A stretch of 64,000 nucleotides of DNA from Omphiscola glabra (lineage: Eukaryota > Mollusca > Gastropoda > Lymnaeidae). Shown one piece after another: positions 35,228 through 45,413 of this stretch. Both the position numbers and the translations under genes were made by a program. Position 1 is the stretch's first letter. Every line of letters starts with the position of its first letter. Below the pieces are notes generated by a model that searched no databases, was not told the origin of the DNA, and worked only from the letters and a program-made list of their open reading frames with translations. Where the stretch lies: positions 24,618,899 to 24,682,898 of the forward strand of contig OZ024804.1 in assembly GCA_964017045.1 (NCBI GenBank), in the 5' to 3' direction.

Positions 35228-35546
35228 GCCCCAAGGGGAGCTGAGGTGCTGCCCCTTAACAGCGAGGCAGGTATTCTTAGCGCCCTAGAGGAGCCGAGGT
35301 GTTACCCCTTAACAGAGAGGCAGGTATTCTTAGCCCCCTAGAGGAGCCGAGGTGTTGCCCCTTAACAGAGAGGCAGGTATTCTTAGCGCCCTAGAGGAGC
35401 CGAGGTGCTGCCCCTTAACAGAGAGGCAGGTATTCTTAGCCCCCTAGAGGAGCCGAGGTGTTGCCCCTTAACAGAGAGGCAGGTATTCTTAGCCCCCAAG
35501 AGGAGCCGAGATGCTGTCCCTTAACAGAGAGGCAGGTATTCTTAGT
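35228..35546. repeat. 53-bp minisatellite, 6 copies
   Basis: The unit contains CCCTAGAGGAGCCGAGGTGT and AGAGAGGCAGGTATTCTTAG. It is the longest unit among the arrays. Confidence 0.95.
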
Positions 35547-35589
35547 GCGGGGAGTAATGTCTGAATTCAAAACTTAAATCCAGACTCAT

Positions 35590-35817
35590 TACGTCTATTA
35601 AATCTTCAGAGGTGACTGCGCCTAATAAAGCTTCCGAGTCGACTAAGTCTACTCAGGATTCCAAGGTTACTGGCTACGTCTATTACACTTGATCTGTGAC
35701 TGTATCCAGGGGTTATTCCGTATTACCCGTGGGCGTATCTAAGGTTTATAAAAAACAATACAAATGACTGGTCAATTAGATGATAAATTAGTAGGGGGGT
35801 AAGAATCAATATTTTTA
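35590..35817. repeat. degenerate outlier of the 34-bp satellite plus shared tail
   Basis: Contains ACGTCTATTAAATCTTCA and decayed relatives, then ACAAATGACTGGTCAATTAG. The same order of satellite and tail is found at 37,620-38,165, so this is a second copy of one composite module. Confidence 0.75.
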
Positions 35818-35890
35818 TGTACAGCGCGGTGAGCCTAGCCCTAGGCTGGGGTACCGCGCTATATAAGACAACCAATAATAATAATAATAA
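35818..35890 (+). mobile_element. hairpin + (ATA)n retroposon tail, copy 2
   Basis: The same hairpin as at 28,092 (GCGCGGTGAGCC with GGCTGGGGTACCGCGC), followed by TATATAAGACAACC and (AATA/ATA)n. It follows directly on the composite module, which suggests that module belongs to the element's body. Confidence 0.75.
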
Positions 35891-35910
35891 GATAACAAAG
35901 TTTGTCGTAG

Positions 35911-36048
35911 AGATGCATTAGATGCATTAGATGCATTAGATACATTAGATACATTAGATACATTAGATACATTAGATACATTAGATACATTAGATACATT
36001 AGATACATTAGATACATTAGATACATTAGATGCATTAGATACATTTTA
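35911..36048. repeat. 9-bp array (TAGATACAT), about 15 copies
   Basis: Near-perfect, with TAGATGCAT variants at both ends. It encodes a trivial tripeptide repeat on the minus strand. Confidence 0.95.
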
Positions 36049-36566
36049 GTTTGCATGTATGTCATTATTGTAAGTGTTTTATCATTTTATCAAAAAGTAG
36101 TTATGTAAATGGGTAAACTTCTGGCCAAAACACCTTTCATATTTCCTCCATTTTCCCATTCAAAAATATACATTTCTTAAAACTGCATTGGGTTTTGCGT
36201 GAAAAAAAAAAAATTGAATAGGCCTTTAACTGTGCAACCTTCCTTGAGTCTTCGGCACTAACCAGTATTTTGAAAGAAACAGACAAACAAACAAAAAAAA
36301 AAGTTTTTAGTCCGGGAGGGGAGTGCGGCTGAAAATTTGACAGAATGTGTTGTTATCGTCATCGAGTCTATCTTTCAAGTTTCAGCTCGATAGGATGACG
36401 GAAAGTGGTTCAATCTGCCATCTGGAGATTTTTGCCACAAAACAACAAAAAAAGAAGTTAATACTAACGATTTTTTTAAAAATTTGTTTTTATAAATCAC
36501 CCACCGAAAAGAGAGGTCTGCATTCGGTTTAACGTCGCTTTCCAGACAACGGGGCCACATAGCTGT
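36049..36566. other. AT-rich unique spacer
   Basis: No gene is visible. This is the sequence into which the SPIN-like element inserted. Confidence 0.5.
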
Positions 36567-36780
36567 CCTTAGATCAGTGGTTCTCAACCTCCCTTATGCC
36601 GCGACCCTTTAATGCAGTTCCTCACGTTGTGGCGACCCCCCATCCACAAAATTATTTTCTTTGCTACTTCATAACTGTAGAGTATATGTGTTTTCAGATG
36701 GTCTTAGGCGGCCCATGGGAAGGGGTAATGGGACCCCCAAGTGGGTCGCGACCCACAGGTTGAGAACCGCTGCCTTAGAT
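36567..36780. mobile_element. SPIN-like non-autonomous hAT element with 8-bp TSD
   Basis: The element itself is 36,575-36,772 (198 bp). Its left end is CAGTGGTTCTCAACCT and its right end is AGGTTGAGAACCGCTG, inverted repeats matching at 15 of 16 bases. CCTTAGAT stands directly outside both ends (36,567-36,574 and 36,773-36,780), a perfect 8-bp duplication, the hAT hallmark. The interior (GCCGCGACCCTTTAATGCAG near the left, GTGGGTCGCGACCCACAGG near the right, GATGGTCTTAGGCGGCCC in between) closely resembles the SPIN (SPACE INVADERS) miniature element as I remember it from tetrapods. SPIN has, to my recollection, been reported from a pond snail. It has no coding capacity. Confidence 0.85.
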
Positions 36781-37375
36781 CGATGTTGGAAATATACAAC
36801 TTAATACAATCTCAAAACATTTCTGCTGAAAATTCATAGAACAATAGGCACACTATACTCCTAAGGGTTGCGGTTGTGTGTGTGTGGGGGGGGGGGGGTC
36901 GCTCGAAGAACTATGATACAGTAGGCGGTGGCGGTCATTTGGTATATTAAAAAAAAAGGCTATTCTATGTAGCGTAATAAAAATGTACACGAATGTTATA
37001 TTGGTGTTTCACAAAGAGATGCCTCAGCATCTTAGCGGCCATAGCGTACACGCATGACTAATGTCATATGTTGCTGGAGCTCAACCCGATCACCAGTCAT
37101 TAGGATCAAGGACGTACTCTGTGGTCGATGATTGATATGAACGACGAGTTTGAATGTCAATGAGTTGTGACATTTATGACAGTCAATAAATATCTTAATG
37201 TCCTGTAGCGTTTGGTGCGTTGACCATACTAAACTTGCATGCGCACTGTTGAATTTGTGGAGTCCAAAATTAAACATATGGTCATTTATTTTTTTGTCGA
37301 CCCGCTTTCTTGGTCAGAGTGAACGGACGCCGGGAACAACCGCTGGGCACAGTCAAGTTGATGACAAGGTTGTAA
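36781..37375. other. unique spacer
   Basis: A (GT)n-poly-G run lies near 36,870-36,899. No gene is seen. Confidence 0.5.
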
Positions 37376-37472
37376 AGTATGTACACGTGTGAGTCTGTAC
37401 ACGTGTGAGTCTATACACGTATGAGTCTGTACACGTGTGAGTCTGTACACGTGTGAGTCTGTACACGTGTGG
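37376..37472. repeat. 16-bp minisatellite with E-box per unit, 6 copies
   Basis: The unit GTACACGTGTGAGTCT holds a perfect ACACGTGT palindrome (CACGTG E-box core) and TGAGTC, an AP-1-like half site. Five copies are intact and one reads CACGTA. Confidence 0.95.
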
Positions 37473-37619
37473 TCGTTTTATATGCAGGATTGAAGAAGCG
37501 TTATAGGCAAATGATGGCAAATGATACACATCGTGTGCGACCCTGGACATCTGACTATTTTTAAACCTCGACCTTTGACCTCGACTTTACATCTGGATCT
37601 CCGAAAACGTTTCGAGCCA

Positions 37620-38165
37620 CGTAAGTCGCGACTACGGACTACGTCTATTAAATCTTCATAAACGACTACGAACTACGTCTATTAAGTCTTCTTAAGCAAC
37701 TACGGACTACGTCTATTAAATCTTCATAAGCGACTACGGACTACGTCTATTAAATCTTCATAAGCGACTACGAACTACGTCTATTAAATCTTCTTAAGCG
37801 ACTACGGACTACGTCTATTAAATCTTCATAAGCGACTACGGACTACGTCTATTAAGTCTTCATAAGCGACTACGGACTACGTCTATTAAATCTTCATAAG
37901 CGACTACGGACTACGTCTATTAAATCTTCATAAGCGACTACGGACTACGTCTATTAAGTCTTCATAAGCTACTAGATCTTTTAAATATTCAGAGACGACT
38001 AAGTCTATTAAATCTTCATAAGCGACTACGGACTACGTCTATTAAATCTTCATAAGCGACTACGAACTACGTCTATTAAATCTTCTTAAGCGACTACGGA
38101 CTACGTCTATACAAATGACTGGTCAATTAGATTATAACTTAGTAGAGGGGGGAAAGCATCAATAT
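37620..38165. repeat. 34-bp minisatellite, about 14 copies, plus shared tail
   Basis: The unit contains GACTACGGACTACGTCTATT and AAATCTTCATAAGC. After the last unit (about 38,110) comes ACAAATGACTGGTCAATTAG, found in the same position after the degenerate array at 35,590. Confidence 0.95.
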
Positions 38166-38499
38166 TATTGTTTTTATTAATCTTGCCTGCACGCTTGTTA
38201 CAAAAGTATTTGAAATATTAAGCTTGAAAAAGTCCCCAATTCAACTAATAAAATTTTTTAAAACAACTTTTGACTGGAATTGACCTCAAAATTAATTTTT
38301 ACTGTAAATCCAGGAATGCTTAGCAGCACAAACTTTAACAGACGCTCATTATATATGAAATATTTATATTTGTAATGATGCGATGAGGCACTCAAGTACA
38401 GGAACCCTCTTCAACTTCCACAAGCTGAGGGGACTGAACTCACGTCAGTTGATACCGATGCATAGACTCCCCCTTCCAACGTGTTGACGGTTTTAACGG
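38166..38499. other. AT-rich unique spacer
   Basis: Nothing recognisable. Confidence 0.5.
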
Positions 38500-38880
38500 C
38501 CTGATTATTACACACGTGTGAGGTTATTTCGCGGCCTCTGACATCACCGAGCAGGACATTTCGCCGTGACCACTCACGTGAACACAGCTCGACGTGACAG
38601 TGGAGGTGTGAAGATTGCCAATCACGCCCGGCCTCGGGGGGGGGGGGGGGGGGGGGCGGGAGGCATAAACTCCATCCGAATAAACCCAACCATTCCCAAA
38701 TAAAAACCGGTGTCCGCCGCGTCACACGTGGGTCCCCTCACCCCCCATATCACACAATACGCTCCTGTCACTTCGCCTAAACCCATATTTCACGTGCCAG
38801 CGCCTCTGCTCAAAGTGGCCCGGGCTCTAATTGGCTCGTCGCCTGTCACGTGACTCACTCGTTAGCATACCATCGCGAGA
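38500..38880. promoter_or_regulatory. E-box-rich unique GC block
   Basis: Five CACGTG cores occur in about 340 bp (near 38,513, 38,575, 38,725, 38,791 and 38,848), two of them in the longer TCACGTGA palindrome (38,574-38,581 and 38,846-38,853). CCAATCACG and ATTGGCTCG add CCAAT-box-like words. A 21-base poly-G (38,636-38,656) lies in the middle. It looks like a promoter or enhancer for bHLH-zip factors, by inference only. The 104-codon minus-strand frame is split by the poly-G tract and has no domain. Confidence 0.4.
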
Positions 38881-39360
38881 CGAGACGTCAAAACGAATTT
38901 ATGTAGGTATGTTTGGAGGCTACGAAGCGAGAATAACGCGTAAACCGAGATCTCGTGTCCCGAAAACGACTCGTTAGTCAAGTTGTTGAGAGTACTTGAA
39001 GAAATCTCGGGCTTCTCTTAGAGTAGTGTCTCACAGGGTCTTATTCATTCAAAACCATTTGTTATTCTCCCACCGCTTACAAAAAGTAATCATGAATTTT
39101 AAAATATGAATAAAATGAACTTCTTATTTATTTATTAAAACAAGGTGAACTGTAGAAAAAAATAAAATAAAAGGAAAACTAAGTAAAAATGGTACTTCTT
39201 ACATTTAAAAAATGCATTAAGGTTTATACCATAATTTTTAAGCTATTGTCTTTTGTACTTAAAGTCCCATGATGCCCTCTTATATTTTGCTGTTAATTCG
39301 TAGCATGCGAAGTTGACCTAGGCATCTACTCGAGTATTAACCTTGACTTAAGCAGTCATT
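38881..39360. other. AT-rich unique spacer
   Basis: Nothing recognisable. Confidence 0.5.
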
Positions 39361-39765
39361 TTGTTCACAGCCTCTGACGACTCACTCTTTCGTCCTTACT
39401 CCTTCCATCCATTCCTGTGGCGTTACAGCGCTTTGGCCTGCCTCACCACTTCCTTCCACTCAGATCTAACTGATGCTTTTCTATTCCATGCTTGGATTTC
39501 CAGCTGCTGTAGATCTTTTTCCACATCATCCATCCATCTAAGCATAGGTCTGCATTTGAGCCGTTTTCCTCTGGGACTTTTGTGATGCACCCTCTTTATA
39601 TCTTTGTCATTTGCATACTATCTAAGTAGCCTGCCCTTTTTTTTAAATTTCTGCTACTAGCGTGGGATCCTGATAAACACTGTACCATATCTGGTTGGTT
39701 CGTATTCTCCATCCATATTCATGGTCCTTTGTTCTTGTCTATTTAATTAAGAAATGAAACAGGAT
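39361..39765 (-). pseudogene. LINE reverse transcriptase C-terminal remnant
   Basis: The minus strand reads, from about 39,760 downwards, an RT-LINE C-terminus: WYSVYQDPTLVAEI, a stop, then KRVHHKSPRGKRLKCRPMLR followed by WMDDVEKDLQQLEIQAWNRK and EWKEVVRQAKAL. This D-D-V-E-x-D-L ... W ... EW-x2-V-x-x-AK pattern is typical of RTE-like LINE C-termini. In-frame stops and a frameshift in the poly-A run near 39,640 make it dead. A second copy lies at 62,590-62,915. The opposite-strand frame with SLWRYS-type residues is its shadow. Confidence 0.8.
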
Positions 39766-40683
39766 GCCGTAAATGACCAGCAGTTTTTTTAAATAGTTTG
39801 TTACACTGTACATTACACGTCACACGTGTTGTCTGCATGCCATTGGGACATCCCGCCTACGGGACGCCAACCCCGGGTTTCAGTTAAGACTTTACCTTAT
39901 CTTTAAAGGGTTGACCTCCCAGGTTAACGAGACCAATACACCCCGAGTGCTGGCGCTGTTTCTGCTTGTCTAGACTTTTGCCGGAGATTGAACTACATTC
40001 CAAAATATTGGAAATTGACTCATTTAGCCCGGTTGGCCACCCAACACCTTATAAAGTTAATATAAATAACTCAATGCAGGGAGGAAGTTATGATATAACC
40101 AAGGCCCAAGGTCACGAGGATAGTATTTTGTCAGGTATTCTAATTGTATAGAATCGTCAAAGGTGGGGGTCGATTGATGTTACCTTTAAATTGCCAGCGT
40201 GGCTCATCCATAACCAAACACACACACACACACACACATATACACATCTCTTTAGTCCTTCAACAGACTGAAAACTATCACCGGAATCCCCAATCTATAA
40301 AAAACAAACAAGTAACTTCTATTGTTTAACTCTAAACAGACTTAACACTAACACTGACAGAGCCACTGTTCCGTCGTCCAGCGAACCAGCACAAAGACAA
40401 CGCGACGCCAATTCTTTCACTGTCCATCCCTGGCTTAAAGTGTCGATGGTCCGACTGATAATTAAGAACCTTATCTTTTTTTCTCACACCAATTCTTCCT
40501 GCGCTGAACTTTGACCCCTGTTCAGTGCGCCCGCCCCCCCCCCCCCTTAATCTGACCAATGATTTGACCCCAAACGATTTTTTTTCTTGAAAATTCCCCA
40601 TATGTCTTTAAACATACATTTAAGATAAATACGAAAGTCCTATTAATCAAAGGCCTTAAAATATTTCATCGGGCTAAATGGCA
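39766..40683. other. unique spacer
   Basis: (CA)n at about 40,215-40,238 and poly-C at about 40,535-40,547. No gene is recognised. Confidence 0.5.
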
Positions 40684-41080
40684 GAAGTGAATGTTAAACA
40701 GAAGTGAATGTTAAGCAGAAGTGAATGTTAAACAGAAGTGAATGTTAAACAGAAGTGAATGTTTCACAGAAGTGAATGTTAAACAGAAGTGAATGTTTCA
40801 CAGAAGTGAATGTTAAACAGAAGTGAATGTTAAACAGAAGTGAATGTTTCACAGAAGTGAATGTTAAACAGAAGTGAATGTTAAACAGAAGTGAATATTT
40901 CACAGAAGTGAATGTTAAACAGAAGTAAAGGTTTCACAGAAGTGAATGTTTCACAGAAGTGAATGTTAAACAGAAGTGAATGTTAAACAGAAGTGAATGT
41001 TTCACAGAAGTGAATGTTAAACAGAAGTGAATGTTAAACAGAAGTGAATATTTCACAGAAGTGAACATTACACAGAATTA
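40684..41080. repeat. 17-bp minisatellite, about 23 copies, with higher-order unit
   Basis: Two unit classes: CAGAAGTGAATGTTAAA (A) and one ending TTTCA (T). A six-unit block in the order A-A-T-A-A-T, the last T carrying AATATTTCA, occurs twice (about 40,808-40,910 and 40,960-41,060). This is a 102-bp higher-order repeat. Confidence 0.95.
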
Positions 41081-41511
41081 AGCTAAGTAGAAATGTATAG
41101 CTCACAACTAATCCAGTTTCCAGAAGCTATGCTTTTTTTAAAACTTAATTTGAGCAACCATATCAAAAAGAATAAAAGCCCCCCCCCCCCCCCCCCAACC
41201 CCGCCCCACACACACAGCGAAAAGTAAGGGGAAATAAAAGTAGGTTTTAAGCTAAAGGCACTTTGTGATTTTCAAGGTCGATTGTTAACAAAACTGTGAA
41301 ACTGTCGTCAGGTGGTTTCATCAGGGCTGTTAAGTCCAAGACTTGTTAACGTAAATGTATTTTTATTAAAGGCAAGGCGCTTGTTCTATAGGGGACTGCA
41401 ACGGTCTGGAAAAAGCAGGGGTTTTGCCCTTGTTAATCTTTTTCGCCTAGAAATTAGGCAAATGTCTCAGATACATACGTTTTTTCCCCCACAAATTTAC
41501 AACGATACACA
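41081..41511. other. unique spacer with poly-C
   Basis: Poly-C of 18 at 41,179-41,196. No gene is seen. Confidence 0.5.
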
Positions 41512-41895
41512 GCCGCGTACCTGATCTACAAGTTCTGCTTTATTTCCAGATACCCAATCTACAAGTTCTGCTTTATTTCCAGATACCCGATCTACAAGTT
41601 CTGCTTTATTTCCAGATACCCGATCTACAAGTTCTGCTTTATTTCCAGATACCCGATCTACAAGTTCTGCTTTATTTCCAGATACCCGATCTACAAGTTC
41701 TGCTTTATTTCCAGATACCCGATCTGCAAGTTCTGCTTTATTTCCAGATACCCGATCTACAAGTTCTGCTTTATTTCCAGATACCAGATCTACAAGTTCT
41801 GCTTTATTTCCAGATACCCGATCTACAAGTTCTGCTTTATTTCCAGATACCCGATCTACAAGTTCTGCTTTATTTCCAGATACCCGATCTACAAG
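41512..41895. repeat. 33-bp minisatellite, 11-12 copies
   Basis: The unit contains CCCGATCTACAAGTTCTGCT and TTATTTCCAGATA. The copies are almost perfect, one of the most homogeneous arrays here, so probably recent. Confidence 0.95.
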
Positions 41896-42639
41896 TATTT
41901 GTACGTTCGTTGTACTCCCCGGTATGAACGATAACTCTGGGTGACAAGGGAAGTTGCAGTTCCCTATAGGTCTTGGCCTTGGTTAGCTGTACAAAATGTT
42001 AGGTGGCATTTTACAATGGTGTTTTCTTTCTTTCTCCATCGTTTATAGAGTGGTCTTTTTTTTACACTTTAAAAAACTGCGATTATATTTAAAAACCTAA
42101 ACAAGAAAAAATGGGATCATTTTTTAAATAAAATATTTAAAATCGGCAATAGAGAGTTAAAAGAATGCTACATGTTTGGTAACTAGTGATAGAAAAACAG
42201 TTCGAAATTTCCTTGCCTTTTGATCAATGGGAAATAATTCATGCTATTTTTTGTTTTAATAGTTTCTTTTCAGTTAAATCCCCTTTGATGTAATTCAGAT
42301 GTACAACAGTTTGATATCTGGATTGTTTGATTGAGTGGCTTGAGTTTAAAGGATTATTGGTATTAGCCACAAGCCAAGTTGGGCAAAATCGCAAGGAATT
42401 CTGAGCCCTAAAGGACAAGAGCAAATACCATAACAGAAGGCTGACATTGTATTTATCCGCGTAACCAAACAGCAGCAACAACTTCAGTATTGGTAGATAA
42501 CAGTGTAATTGCACATCAGGTAGAGTTGTTTTTTTAATGTAGGTTATATATTGTAGTCTAAAAATATAAATATAGGAATTCTAAAATAACATTAATATAG
42601 GAAGTCTAAAGTATGAGACGGCATTTATTCATGTGGTCA
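41896..42639. other. AT-rich spacer with a possible decayed transposon fragment
   Basis: The minus strand at 42,239-42,514 is open and non-repetitive (LLSFRAQNSLRFCPTWLVAN). I do not recognise the family, and the start and end are not bounded by any gene signal. Confidence 0.3.
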
Positions 42640-43210
42640 GGCCTGCAGAGCAGAAAGTAGACTGTCAGACTATGTATGGCAGATAGTAGGATATCAGACT
42701 CTGTAATGCAAGTATTAGACTGTCAGACTCTGTAGTGTAAGTATTAAAGGGTAATAATGAAGGAGACTGCAATCAGGTTAGCACAATAGGAAATTAGTAA
42801 GACACAGTAAGGTTAAACCTGAAAAAAAGGAACGCAACAAAACAACGAACGTGTCGGTAGGAAGCCTTCATCAGCGAACAAACAGAAAAACGAATAAAAT
42901 AAAAAATATAATCAAAAAATTATAATATAGCACTTAGCTGAGAAGTAGTGTCAACGAGGGCAGCAAAAGATTTGTTTCACACGTTCGTTGTTTTGTTGCG
43001 TTCCTTTTTCAGGTTTAACCTTACTGTGTCTTACTAATTACCTATAGTGTAAGTATTAGACTGTCAGACTCTGTAGTGCAAATAGTAGACTGTCAGACTC
43101 TGTAGTGCGAGTATTAGACTGTCAGACTCTGTAGTGCAAGTATTAGACTGTCAGACTCTGTAGTGCAAGTATTAGACTGTCAGACTCTGTAGTACAAATG
43201 GTAGGCTGAG
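42640..43210. repeat. 29-bp minisatellite, split by a MITE
   Basis: The unit contains AGTGCAAGTATTAGACTGTC and AGACTCTGT. About four decayed units precede and six cleaner units follow the insertion at 42,789-43,042. The left part is more diverged than the right part. Confidence 0.9.
42789..43042. mobile_element. 254-bp MITE with ~60-bp terminal inverted repeats, TA target site
   Basis: The left arm GGAAATTAGTAAGACACAG and onwards is repeated inverted at the right (CTGTGTCTTACTAATTACC). Complementarity extends about 60 bp, through AACGCAACAAAACAACGAAC. TA stands outside both ends (42,787-42,788 and 43,043-43,044). TA target sites and long inverted repeats fit a Tc1/mariner-type non-autonomous element. 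The interior is AT-rich and non-coding. Confidence 0.85.
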
Positions 43211-43295
43211 TCTATTCATAGAGTTCATTTGTTCTTTCGACAGTCTTTGTTTAATTTAGATTTTAACAATTCATTGCAGAAGAAAATATAATTTA

Positions 43296-43296
43296 A

Positions 43297-43357
<61 letters not shown>
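43296..43357. repeat. (AC)n(AT)n compound microsatellite
   Basis: About 11 AC repeats followed by about 19 AT repeats. Confidence 0.98.
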
Positions 43358-43359
<2 letters not shown>

Positions 43360-44353
43360 CGCACAGAAGGGCTCCTTTAAATATATTTAATGAAATATAA
43401 TTTAAATTGTACAACGTTATTGAGTTAAACATCCATCAGCAACTTTTTTTTTTTTTTTAAATGTGTATTTTCCTCTGAACATACTTTCAAAAACAGCAAA
43501 AGGGTTGCATGAAGATACAATAGATATTATATGTACATTAAATAATTGAAACTGTGTGTCAACCAAATTATGTTTTAATAAGTATATTTTCAAAATTGTC
43601 TTTTCTAAACCAACGATTTACAGAATAAAAACTTTAAAAAATTTTGTGTAAGGGAGATAATTAATGATATTTTTATTTTAAAACATTTCACGTTATTGGC
43701 TCCCCTAAATAATTAGAACTTAATTATAGGGTAATGAGATATAAATTTTGTTAATTGAACACAATAAAAGAAAAAAGAGAAGAAAAAATTCTAAGAATAA
43801 AAAGCAACAACTTTAACTTACAAACACGTGCTTTGGAAAAGTTGCTGGGAAAAGCACATCTTTTCTATAATAATTTTCTCTTTGTTAGTTGACAATTTTT
43901 AATGAAAGATTGAAATTTAGGCCGAAATTGGGGGGAAGAATTATTTCAACAGATCTATGAAATGTAATCAGAGGCCTTCTTACACCCCAAATTCCTCTCT
44001 CCCTATTTTAAAAAAAATATTTTAACGTATTTTCTATTGCAAGTATTTTTGTCAACTAAATTGCAGACAAAATTTCAAAGGGAAATAACTTTTTAAAAAT
44101 TCAATATCACAAATAAATGTGAATTTAAACTAAAAATTTCATTGAAAGTCAGTTTGGTCTATCGTGTACTTAGCGGTAGAATTTATTTATCGGCTGGCTA
44201 TTACACTTAGCATTATTCCGAGCCAACTAAACAAAGTGCATCGCTTTTAACTTAATAAACACAAAATTTGAATCATATAAAAAAAAAGATACTAAAAGTT
44301 GTATAAATAAAGGGTTATATCAACATTTTATTGATTCTTCTCTCCAAAACAAC
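43358..44353. other. AT-rich unique spacer
   Basis: Very AT-rich with no gene, and the most feature-poor kilobase in the window. Confidence 0.55.
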
Positions 44354-44540
44354 AAATAAAATCGCTTCTCCAGGCCGTTCTGCTGCCCAAAAAGTCACAG
44401 AAGGCCACCGGCGGAAAGAGCTAGGCTGCAGACAAGCATTGAATCATCACCCTCCCCCCATACTGTCAATCATACTGTCCTATTCAGGACAACCCCCAAA
44501 AAAAAAAAAAAAAAATAAAATAAAAAATAAACAAAAAAAT
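44354..44540 (+). mobile_element. poly-A retroposon adjoining the U2-headed unit
   Basis: A 17-bp sequence AAATAAAATCGCTTCTC stands at 44,354-44,370 and, exactly, at 44,541-44,557. Between them lies a 170-bp segment (44,371-44,540) ending in a long A-rich tail. The simplest reading is a retroposed sequence inserted into the 5' end of the U2-headed unit, with a 17-bp target duplication. Alternatively, this is a diverged tandem sister of that unit, since GGCC, TCACAG and CCCCAAA also roughly align. The body is not recognised. Confidence 0.6.
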
Positions 44541-44547
44541 AAATAAA

Positions 44548-44741
44548 ATCGCTTCTCGGCCTTTTGGCTAAGATCACAGTGTGGTCCTTCCCGCTTTGTG
44601 TCGGGACGATCCCTGTCACAGGTATAGAGGCGCAATGCCAAGAGACCCGAAAGGGCTAAGAGATCCGCAAGGGTATATTTGGGAGTGACTACCTCAGTAT
44701 TGCAGTATCTCTGAAAGAACACTCCCAAAGAAAAAAAAAAA
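44548..44741 (+). mobile_element. chimeric retroposon headed by U2 snRNA 5' end
   Basis: Positions 44,548-44,576 equal the first 29 nt of U2 snRNA (ATCGCTTCTCGGCCTTTTGG and following, stem-loop I), and AGTGTRG continues the match after one extra base. The branch-point-recognition region and the Sm site of U2 are absent. Instead about 150 bp of unrelated sequence with small hairpins follows (CCCG...CGGG, GACCCGAAAGGGCTAAGAG), and the unit ends in poly-A (44,731-44,741). It is therefore not a functional U2 gene. It resembles SINEs with snRNA-derived heads, or a template-switch chimera. Confidence 0.7.
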
Positions 44742-45413
44742 TTCGATTTCTATTGCAGAACATGGAGGGAATTCCTTATATTGCCAATGACGAAGATGTA
44801 GAAGATAAAAGTTTATGATAAATTATAAAAAAAGGACAAAGAAATCTTTAAAGCGCTCTACCCACATACATGACTTGCAGAATCTCTTCATTACATTTCA
44901 ATTTCATACTGACAACCCTTTACTCCTACTTAATTTCAGTCGGAATTTTAATATTAATTTTAAAAAAGAAACAATTTCATGCATTCAATTGTATATTTTT
45001 TATAAGACGTCTACTAACCTTTTAAAAATATGAGGATTGGTTTAAAATTTAACTGAAGCATATTTAATTAAAATACAATAAACATGTTTTTGTTTTTTTT
45101 CCCTTTAATTCAATTTTGTATTTTCAGATTTTCTTTCAAATAACCTTAAATAAAATGATTAAAAATATTAAGTCTTTGTGTTATGTGAAAGTTTTGTAGT
45201 TCATTGTGCTGTGTACAGCATTGAGACTAACATCATCTAAACAAATTTTAAAAACCCAACGCTGTTGGTAAAATAATGCAGAAATTTGGAAAGTCTGTCA
45301 CAAGTTTTCACAACTAAATATAAAATATATCAGAGGTTCTTTAAAAATTCACCCCCAAAAAATCTTAACTCACTTTTGTCAAAGATAGAAAGATGAAATT
45401 GACATTGAAAGGT
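44742..45413. other. AT-rich unique spacer
   Basis: Nothing recognisable. Confidence 0.5.

Noticed and set aside
39361..39585. Plus-strand protein with SLWRYS / CLTTSFHSD residues, also at 62,526-62,963
   Set aside because: It is the shadow of the LINE C-terminus on the minus strand. The shared sequence is explained by the transposon.
44548..44741. A functional U2 snRNA gene
   Set aside because: Only the first 29-36 nt match. The branch-point-binding region, Sm site and 3' stem-loops are absent, and it ends in poly-A.
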